Source of the DNA: Argentina anserina
Taxonomy: Eukaryota > Streptophyta > Magnoliopsida > Rosales > Rosaceae
Assembly: GCF_933775445.1 (NCBI RefSeq)
Contig: NC_065876.1
Coordinates: 18,414,001 to 18,478,000, forward strand
Direction: 5' to 3'
Length of the DNA stretch: 64,000 nt
The notes under the pieces are model-generated. The model was not told the origin of the DNA, did not search any database, and saw nothing but the letters and a program-made list of their open reading frames with translations. Positions 62,464 to 64,000 of this stretch are shown here, in pieces; position 1 is the stretch's first letter, and every line of letters begins with the position of its first letter. A program made the translations under genes and the position numbers.

Positions 62464-64000
62464 TGTAATAGCCCGAATTTCTATTGTCATTTCTTGTAAT
62501 TCCTTAAACATTAATGAAATGACATTTTGGTTATAATTTTATTCTACACCATCCAATTAGCCTTTATTCGAAGTAGAAATTGGTTTCGGGAACCAATAAG
62601 TTGTTATTCGATTAAATTTGATTGACTCAAGAGTTGACTTTTAATCCGTCACTCGTTTCAGGAAACTTTCGTCACAAAATTTGTAGAGATCGTCGATACG
62701 AGTTCGTAGACATGTGACACACATAAATCAGATGTCGTATGTGAAAGTTTTAGCAACGAAAGTTTCGTTTCTGATTTTGGAAATAGTATAAAGGGCAATT
62801 TTGGAAATCCAATTTCATAAAATCAGAAATTCCATATCTGTCGAGGTACTGTTCATATTCTCCTAAAATCACCTCTGATCTCCCTCCTCTCGCCGCCCCT
62901 GCCTTCGCTGCTGGTCTTTTTGGAGTCGCACCGTCGTCGTCTACAAGCCTAGGGTGGTAGCACACCTCTCTCCGTTGCCTGGAAGCCGCACGACGAGCTG
63001 CAGCTTCTGCATCTTCCACTGCCACCTGGGTTTCGGGCCGCCGTCGATTCCTAGGTTCGGTTTTAGCATCAAGGGGCGGACATTGCTTCCTTGGGAACAG
63101 TTGCACTAGCTTAGAGCTCAGGGTGAGCTCAAACCCAAATACCTTGCATTTGCTACAGTGGCAGAGGAGTTGCAGTTGCACTCCGACAACTCTCCGCCCA
63201 TTTCCGATGGCCTTGGGGGTAAGGAACTCCGTCCTTTCTTTTAATTTGCAAGTTGAGAGAGGGAGGCAGTGAGTTTCATATTTTGGGGTTATTTTTGGGT
63301 GTCAGGCCGTGAGTGTGGGTTTTGGTGGAGTGAAAGGTGACTTGTGGTGGTGGTCGGCAGCTAGTGTTGTTGTGTTTGTTTTTGTCTCACAGTTAAGTTA
63401 TTGGGTGAGGTTGAGGATTGAATTTTGAGGAGTTTGGGGTAGAAGGTGATGTTTAACCGACTGTGTGTGTGTACACATGTGTGGGTGTTGTTGGGTTAGT
63501 GGTGGTCAATTTGGAACTTGAATCATGTTGTGCAAGCTAGTTGTGTAGGGAGAGTGAGAGTGCTTGGTTTTATAGGGAAATTAGGTTAGTTGGTGGAGGT
63601 GAGTGGATGTGGCAGTGCAATTTTTTTGTTTGTGTTCTAGGTAGTGAAAATGAGATTAGGAGACTTGGAGGATAGTTTGTTTTGTGTTGTTTGGTGGTGA
63701 GATGTGATTTTGTTGTTTTAGGTGAGGGTTGTTCTTGTGGTTCCGAAGGGTAATGGTGGTAGAAGAGGCCGGAAGCACGGCCTTGGTGTGTTAGGAGGGT
63801 GTCCGTAGTAAGTTTTGAAGTGTAAGAGAGGTTGATTTTGGGTGTGTGTTTAGAAGTGGTTAAGTCACTATTTTGGTTAAGTCTTGGTTCGGAGGGTGTT
63901 TTGGGTGTTTGTTTGTTTATGGTTTGTTTTGGTTCCATTTTACTAAGTGGAGCTTTGTTCAACTTAGGTGTTTGAGTTGGAAGCAAGTTTTCGACTTGTT
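62464..64000 (+). mobile_element. LTR of the TGTAAT...family, plus orientation, runs past window end
   Basis: Starts TGTAATAGCCCGAATTTC, the same end as the TATA-proximal end of the solo LTRs at 15.2, 53.3 and 58.6 kb but inverted. The shared block (GTCGATACGAGTTCGTAGACATG at 62692-62714) and TATA box AGTATAAAGGG at about 62785-62795 follow at the expected spacing, then GGTACTGTTCAT. Beyond 63200 the sequence is GT-rich and less clearly related. Whether this is a solo LTR or the 5' LTR of a full element cannot be seen. Confidence 0.75.

Noticed and set aside
63570..63986. 138-aa minus-strand ORF
   Set aside because: Low-complexity Thr/Pro/Lys-rich reading of GT-rich DNA, antisense to an LTR; no domain.

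Overview
This is nuclear DNA of a flowering plant, a eudicot and possibly a rosid; the species cannot be fixed from the sequence. The evidence is GT-AG introns, AT-rich spacers, a plastid-targeted Hsp70, a plant-type GDSL lipase, and plant retrotransposon lineages (L1-type LINEs with a plant RNase H domain, Ty1/copia, and Ty3-like long terminal repeats, LTRs). Nothing prokaryotic was seen.

Layout: (1) 0.2-1.8 kb, an apparently intact four-exon GDSL esterase/lipase gene (+). (2) 3.4-8.9 kb, a dead, 5'-truncated LINE (+) lying tail-to-tail with an older LINE fragment (-). (3) 8.8-11.5 kb, LTR remnants, one followed by a decayed Athila/Tat-type primer-binding site. (4) 15.2-17.9 kb, a 2.74-kb solo LTR with a 5-bp target-site duplication (TSD), carrying an 83-bp tandem array and an ACTGTTCAC-rich block. 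(5) 18-36 kb, a mosaic of repeated local duplications holding two independently broken copies of a phosphatidate phosphohydrolase (lipin/PAH) gene on the minus strand, copia fragments, a short LINE tail and a TIR element that both have matching empty sites in the window, a 4 x 182-bp array, and traces of another minus-strand gene. (6) 36.7-41 kb, more LTR copies, one a clean solo LTR with TSD. (7) 41.3-45.6 kb, the main functional locus: an eight-exon chloroplast Hsp70 gene (+) with a G-box and heat-shock element upstream and a possible divergent first exon. (8) 46.9-47.2 kb, two large dinucleotide microsatellites of opposite sense. (9) 48.0-56.3 kb, a nested nest: a copia element (-) whose gag is split by a solo LTR and whose pol has been replaced by two head-to-head LTRs. 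(10) 58.6-61.0 kb, another solo LTR; 61.6-62.4 kb, a LINE fragment with TSD; from 62.5 kb, an LTR in the opposite orientation that runs off the window.

Only the GDSL lipase and the chloroplast Hsp70 look like intact genes. They act in different places (secreted hydrolase; stromal chaperone) and nothing suggests they work together. The rest is best read as a history of insertion, duplication and decay whose order can partly be worked out: several insertions have target duplications, and two have an uninterrupted paralogous target in the same window. I found no operon-like or defence-like system. The most unusual material is the solo-LTR family with a very short region before its TATA box and hairpin-rich repeats after it, and the inverted LTR pair inside the copia element.
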